A DNA stretch of 64,000 nucleotides, from assembly GCA_039182735.1 (NCBI GenBank), contig JBCDCB010000010.1, forward strand, positions 1 to 64,000, written 5' to 3'. This stretch comes from JBCDCB01 sp039182735 (GTDB taxonomy: Bacteria > Planctomycetota > Phycisphaerae > Phycisphaerales > UBA1924). Each line of letters starts with the position of its first letter. Position 1 is the first letter of the stretch. Under the pieces are notes generated by a model. The model ran no database searches and was not told the DNA's origin. It saw only the letters and a list, made by a program, of their open reading frames with translations. Positions 1 through 7,762 of this stretch are shown one piece after another. The position numbers were made by a program, and so were the translations under genes.

Positions 1-196
1 CAATGCTGATCGCTCTGCCCTTCGTGAAAACCGGCCGGACACTGAACGCGGACGCAAATGCCGGAAACCGGGTACCGTAGGTGCTGGACTTGGAATGAGA
101 CTGAAATGACATGCGAGACGGCGCAATGCCGTCCCGAAGGGAGAGGACGGTGACCGGCAGGCGCTCGCCTGCTGTCTCGTTGCCGGTGCTGAACAT
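1..196 (-). CDS. Possible N-terminal part of an unknown protein, cut by the window edge
   Basis: A minus-strand frame is open from ATG at 196 to the window edge, 65 codons without a stop. A GGAG lies six bases upstream of the ATG, which supports real initiation. The translation starts MFSTGNETAGERLPVTVLSL and matches no family I recognise; there is no signal peptide or membrane segment in the visible part. The frame is GC-rich and short, so it could be open by chance. I include it because of the ribosome site. Confidence 0.3.
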   Translation of the reverse strand, partial: MFSTGNETAGERLPVTVLSLRDGIAPSRMSFQSHSKSSTYGTRFPAFASAFSVRPVFTKGRAISI

Positions 197-299
197 GGGG
201 TGCTCCGTGTGCTCGCTTTGGTCGACGGACACGAAGGATAGGCACATGGGAACGCGTTCTCAATAGGGGGTATGCGCTCCCTCGGGTCATGCAGTGACC

Positions 300-342
300 A
301 AAACGACAACCGCCCGCGCGGGCGGCGTGCCTGCGCGGGCGG
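300..342 (-). terminator. Probable intrinsic terminator after the AhpD-like gene
   Basis: Read on the minus strand, the arms CCGCCCGCGC (342-333) and GCGCGGGCGG (319-310) can pair as a ten-base stem. They are followed by TTGTCGTTTT. The structure lies about 40 bp past the stop codon of the gene at 384-920. The T tract is interrupted, so termination strength is uncertain. Confidence 0.5.
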
Positions 343-383
343 CGAAGTGGTGGACGGGGGTTGTCGGGTGTTCTCGGCGGGGC

Positions 384-920
384 TCAGCCCAGCGCCGGGG
401 CCGCGGGGAAGTCGGTCACCGTCTGGTTCGCGTGGTTGAAGTAGTTCGTAAAGATCGCCAGCGCGTAGACGGCGAAGACCTCGGCGATCTGCCCGTCGCT
501 GTACCCGGCGTCGCGGACGGCGGCGAAGTCATCGTCGCCGACCCAGCCCTTCTTCTCGTGGATCCTGAGCGCGAACTTGGCGAGCGCGTCGAGCTTCGGG
601 TCTTCCGAAACGTGGCCCTTGCGGGCGCCGATGGTCTGGGCCTCGCTCAGCCCCGCCATCTTGCCGAGCGCCGTGTGCGCACCGAGGCAGTAGTCGCACC
701 CGTTGGCTTCGCCGATGGCGAGTTGGATGGTCTCCTGCTCGGCGGCGCTGAGCTGGGCGTTGCCGAGGGCACCCGCGATGCCGAGATAGGCGTTGAGGGC
801 GGCGGGGGAGTTGGCCATCCCCTTGAAGATGTTGAAGTGCTTGCCCTGAAGCGGGCCGTCGAAGATCTCCTTGACGGGGCCTTCGGCGCTTGCGGGATCG
901 ACGGTGTTGAGTCGCGGCAT
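384..920 (-). CDS. Carboxymuconolactone decarboxylase / AhpD-like peroxidase-family protein
   Basis: A 178-residue all-helical AhpD-like protein. The family's redox motif is visible as CDYCLGAH, with Cys75 and Cys78 and the following His82. In AhpD these residues relay protons and electrons for alkyl-hydroperoxide reduction. Length and the central position of the motif fit the peroxidase-related CMD family rather than the shorter true decarboxylases. The start is supported by GGAG about eight bases upstream. It is a single gene with its own terminator and a possible operator at 992-1010. The likely role is cytosolic thiol-dependent peroxide handling; the electron donor is unknown. Confidence 0.85.
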   Translation of the reverse strand: MPRLNTVDPASAEGPVKEIFDGPLQGKHFNIFKGMANSPAALNAYLGIAGALGNAQLSAAEQETIQLAIGEANGCDYCLGAHTALGKMAGLSEAQTIGARKGHVSEDPKLDALAKFALRIHEKKGWVGDDDFAAVRDAGYSDGQIAEVFAVYALAIFTNYFNHANQTVTDFPAAPALG

Positions 921-1250
921 GGTGGGGTCTCCGTGGGTATCGGCGGAGGAGTTCGCCGGTGGTGGGTGCTGGGTGAGGGTGAATCCTGCACGGATGTCGA
1001 ATATTCATCCTGCCGGTCGAGAATGTCGCCGGCATCCTTCACACGATCTCAACGCTCTGGGGCTTGGATCGCGGTTTGGGCCCGCTATGGTTTTGTGAGC
1101 GGATTCTGGACGAAGGCGGAAGAATCGGCAGAGCGGCGATCGCACGGGCTGTGGGTCCGTTCCCGCCTTCGCCCGGTGTGGGCGGATGAGCGCGGGCGCT
1201 CTTCCGAATGAGTGGTGATCGAACGGGTACGCAAAGGCTGGAGCCCAGCA
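921..1250. other. Intergenic region between divergent genes
   Basis: This 330-bp gap separates the minus-strand AhpD-like gene from the plus-strand PHP-glycosyltransferase gene. It must hold both promoters. Apart from the imperfect dyad at 992-1010 I see no clear promoter boxes, and overlapping open frames here look like coding shadow. Confidence 0.5.
992..1010. promoter_or_regulatory. Possible operator upstream of the AhpD-like gene
   Basis: The 19-base stretch has inverted ends GGATG and CATCC around an AT-rich core containing the palindrome GAATATTC. It lies 72-90 bp before the AhpD-like start. ATG-N9-CAT spacing recalls sites bound by Rrf2-type regulators such as NsrR, but no such regulator gene is nearby, so this is only a candidate. 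Confidence 0.25.
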
Positions 1251-3977
1251 ATGCAGGACGCAGGCGTGCACGGAGCCCGGAACCCCCGTCACGGGGTCAC
1301 GGCGATCCCGGATGAGCAGGACCACCCGCGTGTGCTCACGCGGATGGATATGCACTGCCACTCCAAGGCTTCGAGCAAGCCGGTCTTCAAGATGTTCGCG
1401 GTGATCGATGCGCCGGAGTGCTACTCGGAGCCGGAGGCGGTGTACGACCAGGCCAAGGCCCGCGGCATGGACCTGGTGACGATCACGGACCACGACTCGA
1501 TCGCCGGCGCGATCGAACTGGAAGACCGCGGATTCCAAGACTTTGTCATCGGCGAAGAGGTCACGGTCCACTTCCCCGAAGACCGGTGCATGCTGCACGT
1601 CCTGGTGTGGGGGCACACGCCGAGCCAGCACGAAGAGATCAACGCGCTGGGGCTGCGTGACGACGTGTACGCCTTCAGCCAGTGGCTGGTGGAGCGGAAC
1701 CTGCCGCACTCGTTCGCGCACCCGCTGTACGTGCAGAACGGGAAGCTGACGTCGTGGCACCTCGAGCGTGCGTCGCTCCTGTTCAAGGGGTGGGAGACGC
1801 TCAACGGTGCGCACAGCCATCTGCACCGCAAGGTGGTCGAGCGCTATCTCGAGGCGCTCACGCCCGCGCGGGTTAACGAGCTGTCGCGCCGCCACGGGAT
1901 CTCGCCGGCGTGGTCGCGCGTCTGGCACAAGGGCATCACCGGGGGCAGCGACGACCACGGGCGGATGAACATCGGGCAGACGTGGACCGGCGTCGAGCGG
2001 GAAGGCGACGAGAAGATCGAAGACCCGCGCGAGTTCCTGCGCCGGGTGATGGCGGGGCGTTCGAGCGTCGCGGGGCAGCCGGGGCATTCGTCGCTGCTGG
2101 CGCACCAGCTCACGACGGTGGCGGTGAACTACTACGGGGACAAGCTGCACGAGCACGTCTCGACGCGAGGCAAGTACATCGCGAGCAAGCTGACGCGTTT
2201 CGCCGGTGTCGCGGTCGATCGCCCCGGCAAGGTGCGGTTGGCGCTGCACGAGATGAAGCGCCGCATCCTCGCGGGCGGGCGCAAGCGCAAGAGCCTGCCC
2301 ATCGTCAAGGCGCTCAAGCAGTCGATCGGGCCGGTGCTCGAGAAGTACCCCGACCTGCGCGAGCGTCTGAACCCGGAGACGTGGGACGCCGGCGCCGCGG
2401 TCGCGAACCACGACCGCATGGCCGAGTTCACCAACGAGCTCTCGACGGCGTTGGGGGCGGCGATGGCCTCGGGCGCCGTGCAATCGATCCGGGAACGCGA
2501 CAAGCTGCAGATCGTGGATCACCTGCTGAGCTACGGCATCGTGCATCTCGCGCAGCTGCCATACTTGTTCTCGATGTTCTATCAGAACAAGGAACGCAAC
2601 ATGCTCGAGAAACTCGAGCACGACACGGTCGAACCGGGTACGGGAGTGAGCGTCTTGGAACGCCCGATGAAGGTCAGCCTCTTCACCGACACGCTCGGTG
2701 ACGTCAACGGCGTGTGCCGGTTCATCCAGAACGTCGCCGACCAGGCCAACAAGACCGGTCGCGACCTGCAGGTGGTGACTTCGACGCAGTTCGACGTCCC
2801 GCGCTGGCCCAACATCCGCAACTTCGATCCGGTCTTTGCCACGCGGATGCCCAAGTACGAGCAGCTCGAGCTGGTGCTCCCGCCGCTGATGAAGATCCTG
2901 CGCGACGTGGACAAGCATCAGCCCGACGTGATCCACGTCTCGACGCCCGGGCCCGTCGGGCTCATCGGGTTCCTCGCGGCGAAGATGCTCCGCGTGCCGG
3001 TGCTGGGCGTGTACCACACGGACTTCCCGGCGTACGTCGATCGTCTCTTCGACGATCATGCGTTCACGTACTTCGCGTCGAGCTACATGCGGTTCTTCTA
3101 CCAGCCCTTCAGCGCGATCTTCACGCGCTCGCAGGATTACGTGGAGAGTCTGGTGGAACTCGGCATGCCGCGCGACCGGATGGTGCGCCTGATGCCGGGC
3201 ATCGAGACGGCGCAGTTCAACACGGGGTTCCGCGACGAGCAGGTGTGGCAGGACCTTGAGCGGGACGGGCACGCCGGGATCTCGCGCGACGCGGTGAAGG
3301 TGCTGTACGTCGGGCGGGTTTCGGTTGAGAAGAACATGCCGCTGCTGACGCGCGTGTGGAAGCAGGTGCAGGCGAAGTGCATGGAGGCCGGGCACGAGGC
3401 GCAGCTGATCATCGTGGGCGACGGGCCCTATCGCCCGCTCATGGAGAAGGAACTCAGCGGCGCGAAGGCGCACTTCCTCGGCTTCCGTCACGGCAAGGAG
3501 CTCTCGACGATCTACGCGTCGAGCAGCATGTTCGCGTTCCCCTCGACGACCGACACGCTCGGTCAGGTCGTGATGGAGAGCCAGTCCTCGGGTCTGCCGG
3601 TGATCGTGACCGACGAGGGCGGGCCCAAGGAAGTGGTCGATCACGCGCGGACGGGCTTCGTGCTTCCGGCGGACGACGCGAGCCTCTGGGTGCGCACGCT
3701 GGTCAACCTGATCGGTGATCACGGCAAGCGTCGCGCGATGGGCGCCGCCGCGGCGGAGGCGATGCAGAAGTTCGACATCGCCAACTCGTTCGAGCACTTC
3801 TGGGAAGTGCACACCGAGGCGTGGCACGGTCACCTGCGCAAGCTGGGGATCGAGCAGCGCGATGGCGATGCGCGTCCCGATTCTGGTCCGCAGGATTCGC
3901 AGGCGGGCCCGGAAGTGGTCGCGGGTCGGATCGGGTCGATCCTCGACTTGGAGCGGGCGCCGAACGGGTCCGCATAA
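1251..3977 (+). CDS. PHP-domain phosphoesterase fused to a GT4 glycosyltransferase
   Basis: About 908 residues in three parts. Residues 32-320 form a PHP-type metal hydrolase: the HxH (MDMHCH), the TDHDSIAG motif, the SFAHPL histidine and a late GGSDDHG are all visible. Residues 320-470 are a charged linker unlike anything I know. Residues 473-860 form a GT-B family 4 glycosyltransferase beginning MKVSLFTDTLGDVNGV, with a nucleotide-sugar site around ESQSSGLPVIVTDEGG. I chose ATG 1251 because GGAG sits seven bases upstream; GTG 1212 has no such site. There are no membrane segments. A cytosolic enzyme that both makes a glycoside and hydrolyses a phosphoester is the natural reading; substrates are unknown. 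Confidence 0.8.
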   Translation: MQDAGVHGARNPRHGVTAIPDEQDHPRVLTRMDMHCHSKASSKPVFKMFAVIDAPECYSEPEAVYDQAKARGMDLVTITDHDSIAGAIELEDRGFQDFVIGEEVTVHFPEDRCMLHVLVWGHTPSQHEEINALGLRDDVYAFSQWLVERNLPHSFAHPLYVQNGKLTSWHLERASLLFKGWETLNGAHSHLHRKVVERYLEALTPARVNELSRRHGISPAWSRVWHKGITGGSDDHGRMNIGQTWTGVEREGDEKIEDPREFLRRVMAGRSSVAGQPGHSSLLAHQLTTVAVNYYGDKLHEHVSTRGKYIASKLTRFAGVAVDRPGKVRLALHEMKRRILAGGRKRKSLPIVKALKQSIGPVLEKYPDLRERLNPETWDAGAAVANHDRMAEFTNELSTALGAAMASGAVQSIRERDKLQIVDHLLSYGIVHLAQLPYLFSMFYQNKERNMLEKLEHDTVEPGTGVSVLERPMKVSLFTDTLGDVNGVCRFIQNVADQANKTGRDLQVVTSTQFDVPRWPNIRNFDPVFATRMPKYEQLELVLPPLMKILRDVDKHQPDVIHVSTPGPVGLIGFLAAKMLRVPVLGVYHTDFPAYVDRLFDDHAFTYFASSYMRFFYQPFSAIFTRSQDYVESLVELGMPRDRMVRLMPGIETAQFNTGFRDEQVWQDLERDGHAGISRDAVKVLYVGRVSVEKNMPLLTRVWKQVQAKCMEAGHEAQLIIVGDGPYRPLMEKELSGAKAHFLGFRHGKELSTIYASSSMFAFPSTTDTLGQVVMESQSSGLPVIVTDEGGPKEVVDHARTGFVLPADDASLWVRTLVNLIGDHGKRRAMGAAAAEAMQKFDIANSFEHFWEVHTEAWHGHLRKLGIEQRDGDARPDSGPQDSQAGPEVVAGRIGSILDLERAPNGSA

Positions 3978-4142
3978 GCGGCGCGTGAAAATGGGCACCC
4001 TGCGGGCGGCGGGATGGGCCTGCGCCCGCCCACTTTGATGCAACTCTCGGGATTCGGTGGCGAACCTGTGTGTCGGGTGTACGGTCCTGCCAAACGGCAG
4101 CGGGTTCTGCCGAAGTTCATGGTGCGCGACAGGAGATACGAG

Positions 4143-5720
4143 ATGCGAATCCGTGGGGTTCTGGGTGTGACGGGGCTGCTCGTGGCCGGGGCGATCGCCT
4201 CGCCCGCGCTGGCCGAGAACAAAGCCGAGCGGCGCGGCGTCTTCATGGCCGATCACGGGCTGTGCGAGGGCGACGAGTGCCGGTGGTGTACGTTCGCGGC
4301 GCCCGTGCGCCGGGCGGCGGACCACAACCAGCGCTTGCTCCGGGGCGGCGCGCCCGTCGCCGAGGTCGAGCCCAACGATTCGCCCGCGCAGGCACAGGTG
4401 CTCGATGTCGGGACGAACCCCGGGCAGCCCAACAACCTGCTCGTAGACGCCGCGTTCAACAGCAGCGGTGAAGATGACTGGTTCCAGGTCACCCTCAACG
4501 CGGGCGACACGATGATCGTCTACGCCGACGGCGGCGTGAACGGCGACACGCAGATCCGCCTCGAGTTCAGCGACGGGTCGTTCCTGCAGTTCGCCGAGGA
4601 CGAGTCGGGCGTCTCGAACATCTTCCCGCCCGACACGCCCTTCCCGGTCGCGCCGGTCTCGGGCACGTTCAACGCGCTGCTCTACTTCCCGGTGCCGATT
4701 ACAGGCACGTACAACTTCCGCCTGACGGAGTTCAGCGACAACACGTATCCGTACCAGCTCAACATCGGGATCTTCCGCTCGCTGACCGAGTCGTCGCCCG
4801 GGCGCATCCAGAAGTTCTTCATCGACTTCGACGGCGAGACCATCACGCCCTCACAGATCTGGGGCTTCGGCAACTCGAGCCCCTCGTTCCAGCCCGGGTT
4901 CGCGACGTTCCTGCCCAACTGGGGCGTGGATCCCTCGCGCGAGAGCGACCTGATCGACGGCATTCTTGATGTGGTCGTCGAGAACCTCGAAGACGTGCGA
5001 GCGCTCAACCCCAACTTCCAGTACGAACTGCTCAACAGCCGCGACGATCCCGACACTTTCGGGATCGATCCGGATGTGTCGCGTGTCATCGTGGGCGGGT
5101 CGATCGCCAGCAGCGGGATCAACACCATCGGCATCGCCGAGTTCATCGACCCGGGCAACTACTCGCTCGATGACACGGCCATCGTGCTGCTCGACCTGCT
5201 GAGCGACCCGAGCTTCTTCAATCCGTCGAACTACGGCCCGGGCTTCACCGTCGAGGACTGGATCGAACTCGTCGTCGGGAACATCGTCACCCACGAGTTC
5301 GGGCACTACATCGGGCACATCCACACCGACACGTTCAACTCGACGCCCGCGATCATGGACGCCGGGGGCAACCTCGACTTCACGATCGGCGCCGTCGGGC
5401 CGGACGGGCTCTACGGCACCGCGGACGACGGGGATTCCGACTTCGTCGCCGACGAGTTCCAGGGCGGGTTCTTCCTCACGGGCACCGAGTTCGTGGACTT
5501 CGCGACCGCCTTCAACCTCTCGGGCGCCGCCAGCGGGTGCCCGGGCGATGCCGACGGCGACGGGGACACCACGACCGCCGACATCACCTTCATCGTCTCG
5601 AACCTCGGCGCGGGCTCGCCCGGCGCGCAGGGCACGCCCGGCGATGTCGATGGCAACGGGCTCACCACCACCGCCGACATCACGCTCGCCGTCTCGAACC
5701 TCGGCTGCACCACGCCCTGA
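4143..5720 (+). CDS. Secreted metzincin-type metalloprotease with PPC-like and GC-type dockerin modules
   Basis: 525 residues, starting with a signal peptide (MRIRGVLGVTGLLVAGAIAS, cleavage near ALA-EN). The N-terminal third contains EPNDSPAQAQ and a D-W-F beta-rich stretch typical of pre-peptidase C-terminal (PPC) domains. HEFGHYIGHIH at residues 384-394 is an exact HExxHxxGxxH zinc site of the metzincin clan, and AIMDAGG soon after can serve as the Met-turn. Residues 466-525 are a paired-Cys, calcium-loop repeat (DADGDGDTTTADIT, then DVDGNGLTTTADIT), the dockerin-like anchor of Phycisphaerae. The start has AGGAG seven bases upstream. It is probably an exported, surface- or complex-bound protease. 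Confidence 0.8.
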   Translation: MRIRGVLGVTGLLVAGAIASPALAENKAERRGVFMADHGLCEGDECRWCTFAAPVRRAADHNQRLLRGGAPVAEVEPNDSPAQAQVLDVGTNPGQPNNLLVDAAFNSSGEDDWFQVTLNAGDTMIVYADGGVNGDTQIRLEFSDGSFLQFAEDESGVSNIFPPDTPFPVAPVSGTFNALLYFPVPITGTYNFRLTEFSDNTYPYQLNIGIFRSLTESSPGRIQKFFIDFDGETITPSQIWGFGNSSPSFQPGFATFLPNWGVDPSRESDLIDGILDVVVENLEDVRALNPNFQYELLNSRDDPDTFGIDPDVSRVIVGGSIASSGINTIGIAEFIDPGNYSLDDTAIVLLDLLSDPSFFNPSNYGPGFTVEDWIELVVGNIVTHEFGHYIGHIHTDTFNSTPAIMDAGGNLDFTIGAVGPDGLYGTADDGDSDFVADEFQGGFFLTGTEFVDFATAFNLSGAASGCPGDADGDGDTTTADITFIVSNLGAGSPGAQGTPGDVDGNGLTTTADITLAVSNLGCTTP

Positions 5721-5748
5721 GCGAGCGACCGAACGGACACACTTCGCG

Positions 5749-5785
5749 CGCCCCGGGGCTTTGTCCTCGGGGCGTGTTCTTTTTT
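5749..5785 (+). terminator. Intrinsic terminator after the dockerin protease gene
   Basis: CGCCCCG (5749-5755) pairs with CGGGGCG (5768-5774) around a twelve-base loop. TGTTCTTTTTT follows. It lies 28 bp past the stop codon. Confidence 0.75.
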
Positions 5786-5855
5786 CAGAACCGCGCGCGG
5801 AGCGCTCTCGCCGGCGTCTCGTTCAGACATCAGGCAAGGCTGCACCGCAGAGCGG

Positions 5856-5927
5856 CGGGTCGGGCAACCCGTCCTCTCCTCCGATGCCCCGGGGACCTCA
5901 CGCTCCGGGGCGTCTTCGCGCGCGGAA
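5856..5927. repeat. 72-bp direct repeat, copy 1
   Basis: This sequence is identical over 72 bases to 7250-7321. It contains two hairpins: CGGGT/ACCCG near its left end and GCCCCGG/CCGGGGC at 5886-5911, the second resembling an intrinsic terminator. In copy 2 the right-hand 30 bases are the last codons of tadA, so copy 1 carries a detached tadA 3' end. The two copies flank the dockerin gene at 6008-7249. Confidence 0.9.
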
Positions 5928-6007
5928 ATTCCCGCGCCGATCGGGAAGCAGTGTTGCTCATTGAGCCAACGGGATGCAAGCTGAAGTGTTCCAAGGAGAA
6001 CAGCGCC

Positions 6008-7249
6008 ATGGCACGCAAGATCGCCGCCGCCTACGGAGTCCTCTTGACCGCCGCCCTGAGCGCCGGGTCGCTCGCGACGCCTCCGATCAAGTTCCTGAGC
6101 TACGACGGAGGCGTTTCCGGTCTCGGTGTCGGCAAGGTGATCAACTCGAATGGCAACGGGACCTTGTGTGACTTCATGTTCTGCGACATCCGAGATATCA
6201 ACGGCACCATGACCCCCGCGCAGGCAAGTGTGTTCTTCGCGGACTCGGATCTCGTTGAGGGCGATCGCTGCGATGGCTTGCTGGACTTCGAGGCGAGAAT
6301 CAGCGCGAGTGGTGTCGTCGATGAAGCCGAGGGCGAGTTTCAGATCGGGGTTGGCGCGACGTGCATCGCGCAGGCGAACGGCAGCAGCCTCTATCGGCTC
6401 ACGCCGAATACCTCGGTCATGGTGGACGGGTCGGTCCGCGTTGAGTTCGAGACGAACCAGTGGATAAGTGTGAACCCGATCCCGAGCGGCTCAGGGATTG
6501 CGAGTAGCTTCGGCGTTTCGACTGCGGCATCGGAATCGAGTCATTCGCTCCGATACATGTCAGGAGCATCACCCAATGGCAACCTCATCTACCGAGTGGA
6601 TGCCGGTGACGGCTCATCCGGCGGCGTTCTTGCCCCCGGCACGCCGTTTTTGCCGCCCGGACGCTACCTCTTTGAGTGGCAGATCATCCGTCGCAACGTC
6701 GGTGAGGGATCAGGTCGTCGTTGCGGGTGGTCGGAATCAACGGGGTTCTCATGGAACTTCCAGCTTCTCGATGAAGCCCCCGTGGGCACCACCAACACGG
6801 ACATCAACGGCGATCAGTCCTGCGACGTCAACGACCTGTTCGCGTGGCTCGGCGATCTCGTGGACACCGACGGCGACGCGTTCGCCGACGTCGATCCCTA
6901 CGGCAGTGACGCGTCGGCGATCCTCGCGTGCATCGGCGACGTCGGGCCTGACTGCAATGGCAACGGCTTCCCCGACGAGTACGACGTGCACGTGCCGGTC
7001 GAGTTCGGGGGCGAGGCGGACATCAACCAGGACGGCGTCCCCGACTCGTGCCAGCTGATCGACGCGTGCCCCGCCGACGCGAACCTGAGCGGCGCCGTGG
7101 ACGTGGAAGACATCACGCTCGTCGTGTCGAACCTCGGTCTCGGCTACGCCGACGCAAGCGGGACGCCGGGCGACGCGGACGGCGACGGGCTGACGACGGT
7201 CGCCGACGTCACGTTCATCGTGAGCAACCTGGGCTGCACGTGGCAGTGA
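6008..7249 (+). CDS. Secreted protein of unknown function with C-terminal GC-type dockerin module
   Basis: 413 residues with a signal peptide (ARKIAAAYGVLLTAALSAGS, cleavage near LAT-PP). The middle is a beta-rich domain with paired cysteines (LCDFMFC) that I do not recognise. Residues 260-345 hold several aspartate-rich, calcium-loop-like stretches (DINGDQSCDVNDL, DCNGNGFPDEYD). Residues 354-411 form the same dockerin-like pair as in the upstream protease, ending SNLGC. AAGGAG ends nine bases before ATG 6008. The gene has its own 5' region and lies between two 72-bp repeats. Its central codons use more A/T at third positions than its neighbours. The export route and anchoring partner are inferred only. 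Confidence 0.75.
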   Translation: MARKIAAAYGVLLTAALSAGSLATPPIKFLSYDGGVSGLGVGKVINSNGNGTLCDFMFCDIRDINGTMTPAQASVFFADSDLVEGDRCDGLLDFEARISASGVVDEAEGEFQIGVGATCIAQANGSSLYRLTPNTSVMVDGSVRVEFETNQWISVNPIPSGSGIASSFGVSTAASESSHSLRYMSGASPNGNLIYRVDAGDGSSGGVLAPGTPFLPPGRYLFEWQIIRRNVGEGSGRRCGWSESTGFSWNFQLLDEAPVGTTNTDINGDQSCDVNDLFAWLGDLVDTDGDAFADVDPYGSDASAILACIGDVGPDCNGNGFPDEYDVHVPVEFGGEADINQDGVPDSCQLIDACPADANLSGAVDVEDITLVVSNLGLGYADASGTPGDADGDGLTTVADVTFIVSNLGCTWQ

Positions 7250-7321
7250 CGGGTCGGGCAACCCGTCCTCTCCTCCGATGCCCCGGGGACCTCACGCTCC
7301 GGGGCGTCTTCGCGCGCGGAA
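7250..7321. repeat. 72-bp direct repeat, copy 2, containing the 3' end of tadA
   Basis: Identical to 5856-5927. It starts directly after the stop codon of the dockerin gene and covers the last ten codons of convergent tadA plus its stop. The GCCCCGG/CCGGGGC hairpin at 7280-7306 may end transcription from both sides. Confidence 0.9.
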
Positions 7322-7762
7322 GAACGCACGCAGCAACTCGGCGCACTCGCTTTCCATCAGCCCCGTCACCGGCTCGACGCGATGGTTCAGACGATCGTCG
7401 GTCAGCAGGTTCATGAGCGAACCGGCAGCACCGGCCTTCGGATCGCGCGCGCCGTAGACCACGCGACCCAGCCGCGCGTTGACGATCGCCCCCGCGCACA
7501 TCGCGCAGGGCTCGAGCGTCACGACCAGCGTGCAGCCGTTGAGCCGCCAGTCGCCGATCGCTTTGGCGGCTTCGCGGATCGCGAGGATCTCGGCGTGCGC
7601 GACGGGGTCGTCGTCGGTCTCGCGCCGGTTGGCCCCCTCGCCCAACGTGCGCCCGGTCGTGGTTTCGTAGATCACGCAGCCGACGGGCACCTCGCCGATC
7701 TCGGCGGCGGCGCGCGCCAGTTCGAGCGCGCGCTCCATCGCGCCGCGGTCGTGCGCGCTCAC
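7292..7762 (-). CDS. tadA: tRNA-specific adenosine deaminase (TadA-type nucleoside deaminase)
   Basis: A 156-residue zinc deaminase that converts A34 to inosine in tRNA-Arg(ACG). The catalytic motif HAE (residues 56-58) and the zinc pair PCAMC (Cys86, Cys89) are intact. The length is that of bacterial TadA. It starts with GTG at 7762, which overlaps the tatC stop as GTGA, so translation is probably coupled to tatC. Its last codons lie inside a repeat that also occurs at 5856-5927. A related guanine or cytosine deaminase is possible, but TadA is the best fit. Confidence 0.85.
   Translation of the reverse strand: MSAHDRGAMERALELARAAAEIGEVPVGCVIYETTTGRTLGEGANRRETDDDPVAHAEILAIREAAKAIGDWRLNGCTLVVTLEPCAMCAGAIVNARLGRVVYGARDPKAGAAGSLMNLLTDDRLNHRVEPVTGLMESECAELLRAFFRARRRPGA

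Noticed and set aside
1005..4325. Very long minus-strand open frame, over 1100 codons
   Set aside because: It lies antisense to the PHP-glycosyltransferase gene, is rich in Arg, His and Val, and has no family motif. Such frames are expected opposite high-GC genes.
5856..7321. Complete transposon between the 72-bp repeats
   Set aside because: There is no transposase and no terminal inverted repeat; only a direct repeat is seen.
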